Shown one piece after another: positions 62,833 to 64,000 of a DNA stretch of 64,000 nucleotides. Positions within the stretch are counted from its first letter, which is position 1. Every line of letters starts with the position of its first letter. The stretch is from Roseibium sp. MMSF_3412. Lineage in GTDB: Bacteria; Pseudomonadota; Alphaproteobacteria; Rhizobiales; Stappiaceae. Made by a program: the position numbers and the translations under genes. Below the pieces are notes generated by a model. That model ran no database searches and was not told the DNA's origin. It saw only the letters and a list, made by a program, of their open reading frames with translations. The stretch lies in contig NZ_JASHJI010000014.1 in NCBI RefSeq assembly GCF_030733265.1, positions 1-64,000 on the forward strand. The letters are read 5' to 3'.

Positions 62833-63421
62833 GGCGGCGCGCGTCTATGTCCGGGTCGTCGACGGCTTCAATCGCGGCCTCGGAAAGGCCGTCATGTGGG
62901 GCGTCTTCATCATGGCCGCCATTCTTCTGTGGTCGTCGATTTCGAAGACATTCTTCAACCCGTCGCTCTGGACGCTGGAAGTGGCGCAGTTCGCGATGGT
63001 CGCCTACTACGTGCTCGGCGGTCCTTATTCGATCCAACTGGGATCGAATGTCAGAATGGACCTCTTCTACGCGGAATGGAGCCTGAAGAAAAAAGCCTGG
63101 TTCGATGCGTTCACGGTCTTGCTGCTGATCTTCTATCTCTGCGTGCTGCTCTACGGCGCGCTGAATTCCTTCGCCTATTCGCTTGGATATTTCGGCAAGG
63201 AGCCCTTTGCGTTTTATGCCGATCTCATCGGGTCCTTCCTGACGGGCGGACCGGAGGCGGCGCGTGAAAAGCTTGGCTATATCGAGCGCAGCCCGACCGC
63301 CTGGCGGCCTTATCTGTGGCCCGTCAAGCTGATCATGATCCTTGGCTTTTTTCTCATGCTTTTGCAGGTCGTTGCCGAATTGCTCAAAGACATTGCCCGC
63401 ATCAAGGGAGAGACGATCTGA
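62825..63421 (+). CDS. TRAP transporter small permease (DctQ-like)
   Basis: 198 residues with four main hydrophobic segments (AVMWGVFIMAAILLWSSI; FAMVAYYVLGGPYSI; VLLLIFYLCVLLYGAL; LIMILGFFLMLLQVVAELL) and a longer-than-usual loop around residues 115-150. ATG 62825 follows GGGAGGTGCC. It works with the large permease encoded next and a periplasmic binding protein that must lie outside the window. Confidence 0.86.
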   Translation: MLKAARVYVRVVDGFNRGLGKAVMWGVFIMAAILLWSSISKTFFNPSLWTLEVAQFAMVAYYVLGGPYSIQLGSNVRMDLFYAEWSLKKKAWFDAFTVLLLIFYLCVLLYGALNSFAYSLGYFGKEPFAFYADLIGSFLTGGPEAAREKLGYIERSPTAWRPYLWPVKLIMILGFFLMLLQVVAELLKDIARIKGETI

Positions 63422-64000
63422 TGTCGTATGAGATGATCGCTCTTCTCATGTTCTCGTCGATGATGCTGATGCTGCTGACAGGTCAGCGTGTCTTCGGTGC
63501 AATCGGCGGGATTGCTTCCGTCGCAGCGCTTCTCTTGTGGGGAACAGGTGGCGGGGACATTCCCTTTTCCGCGGCCATGAAGCTGATGAAATGGTATCCG
63601 TTGCTGACGCTGCCGATGTTCATCTTCATGGGTTACGTGCTGTCGGAAACCAAGATCGCCGACGATCTCTACAAGATGTTCCACGTCTGGATGGGACCGA
63701 TCAATGGCGGTCTCGCGATCGGGACGATCCTCCTGATGGTGCTGATTTCGGCCATGAACGGTCTTTCCGTCGCCGGGATGGCCATCGGGGCGACAATCGC
63801 CCTGCCGGAACTGCTCAAACGGAAATACGACAAACGCATGGTCACGGGGGTGATCCAGGCCGGGTCGTCGCTCGGGATCCTGGTGCCGCCATCGGTGGTG
63901 CTCGTGCTCTATGCCATGATTGCGCGGGCGCCCGTCGGGCAGCTCTGGCTTGCCGGCGCCGTGCCCGGACTGATGATGGCAGCCATGTTCGTGATCTATA
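63421..64000 (+). CDS. TRAP transporter large permease (DctM-like), 5' part
   Basis: About 193 residues before the window ends. DctM family marks are LLMLLTGQRVFGAIGG, WYPLLTLPMFIFMGYVLSETKIADDLY, AMNGLSVAGMAIGATIALPELLKRKYD and AGSSLGILVPPSVVLVLYAMIA. The main translocating subunit of a Na+- or H+-coupled TRAP importer. The ATG shares one base with the upstream stop. Confidence 0.9.
   Translation, partial: MSYEMIALLMFSSMMLMLLTGQRVFGAIGGIASVAALLLWGTGGGDIPFSAAMKLMKWYPLLTLPMFIFMGYVLSETKIADDLYKMFHVWMGPINGGLAIGTILLMVLISAMNGLSVAGMAIGATIALPELLKRKYDKRMVTGVIQAGSSLGILVPPSVVLVLYAMIARAPVGQLWLAGAVPGLMMAAMFVIY

Overview
The window looks like a chromosomal stretch of a GC-rich alphaproteobacterium, most likely Stappiaceae (Roseibium/Labrenzia-like) or a near relative in Hyphomicrobiales/Rhodobacterales. 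Pointers are a one-step 5-aminolevulinate synthase (hemA), a rhizobial-type glycerol ABC transporter, a VPLPA-CTERM protein, TRAP and ABC importers in abundance, and dispersed palindromic intergenic repeats. The genus is an inference. I saw no rRNA, tRNA, CRISPR array, transposase or phage genes.

Layout. 0-1 kb: N-terminal part of an autotransporter-like protein (minus). 1.1-2.5 kb: tandem array of a 472-bp repeat. 2.7-8.5 kb: LivKGFHM-type ABC importer plus an alpha/beta hydrolase. 8.5-14.7 kb (minus): a redox locus in which three separate proteins each carry a Rieske [2Fe-2S] domain, fused to a ferric-reductase-like membrane domain, to a TPP-dependent enzyme and to a glutamate-synthase-like FMN enzyme; small membrane proteins are translationally coupled to it. 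14.8-18.3 kb (minus): a cation/proton antiporter, a DUF1194 protein and hemA. 18.7-22.4 kb: TetR regulator, crotonase, acyl-CoA synthetase and two MaoC-like proteins. 22.6-25.9 kb: secreted vWA protein, Calx-beta/coiled-coil protein, DUF427 protein. 26-28.6 kb: glycerate 2-kinase and CofD-like protein. 28.8-29.9 kb: VPLPA-CTERM protein and VOC protein. 30.4-38 kb: LacI-regulated sugar ABC importer with a GH63-like glycosylglycerate hydrolase. 38.4-45 kb (minus): transglutaminase / circularly permuted ATP-grasp-alpha-E / transglutaminase-DUF2126 set. 45.3-46.2 kb: tryptophan 2,3-dioxygenase. 46.6-52.6 kb: glycerol ABC transporter. 52.8-54.3 kb: BlaI regulator with M56 protease. 54.4-60.8 kb (minus): a GAK-type locus (amphi-Trp protein, metallophosphatase, histidine phosphatase, HprK-related kinase B, ATP-grasp enzyme, PhoU-like/APH-like kinase, NUDIX). 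61-64 kb: RpiR regulator, N-formylglutamate amidohydrolase-like enzyme and a TRAP transporter running off the end.

How parts work together. A 26-bp palindrome just upstream of the TetR gene recurs, with few changes, upstream of the LivK-type transporter 16 kb away. The importer and the CoA-ester pathway are therefore probably one regulon that takes up and activates a carboxylic acid. Two of the GAK partners (glycerate kinase and CofD-like protein) lie about 26 kb from the rest; together they suggest a kinase/phosphatase-controlled pathway with a phosphodiester and a peptide-bond step. Glycerate released by the GH63-like hydrolase would be a natural substrate for the same glycerate kinase. The Rieske triplet at 8.5-14.7 kb is the arrangement I find hardest to match to a described pathway.
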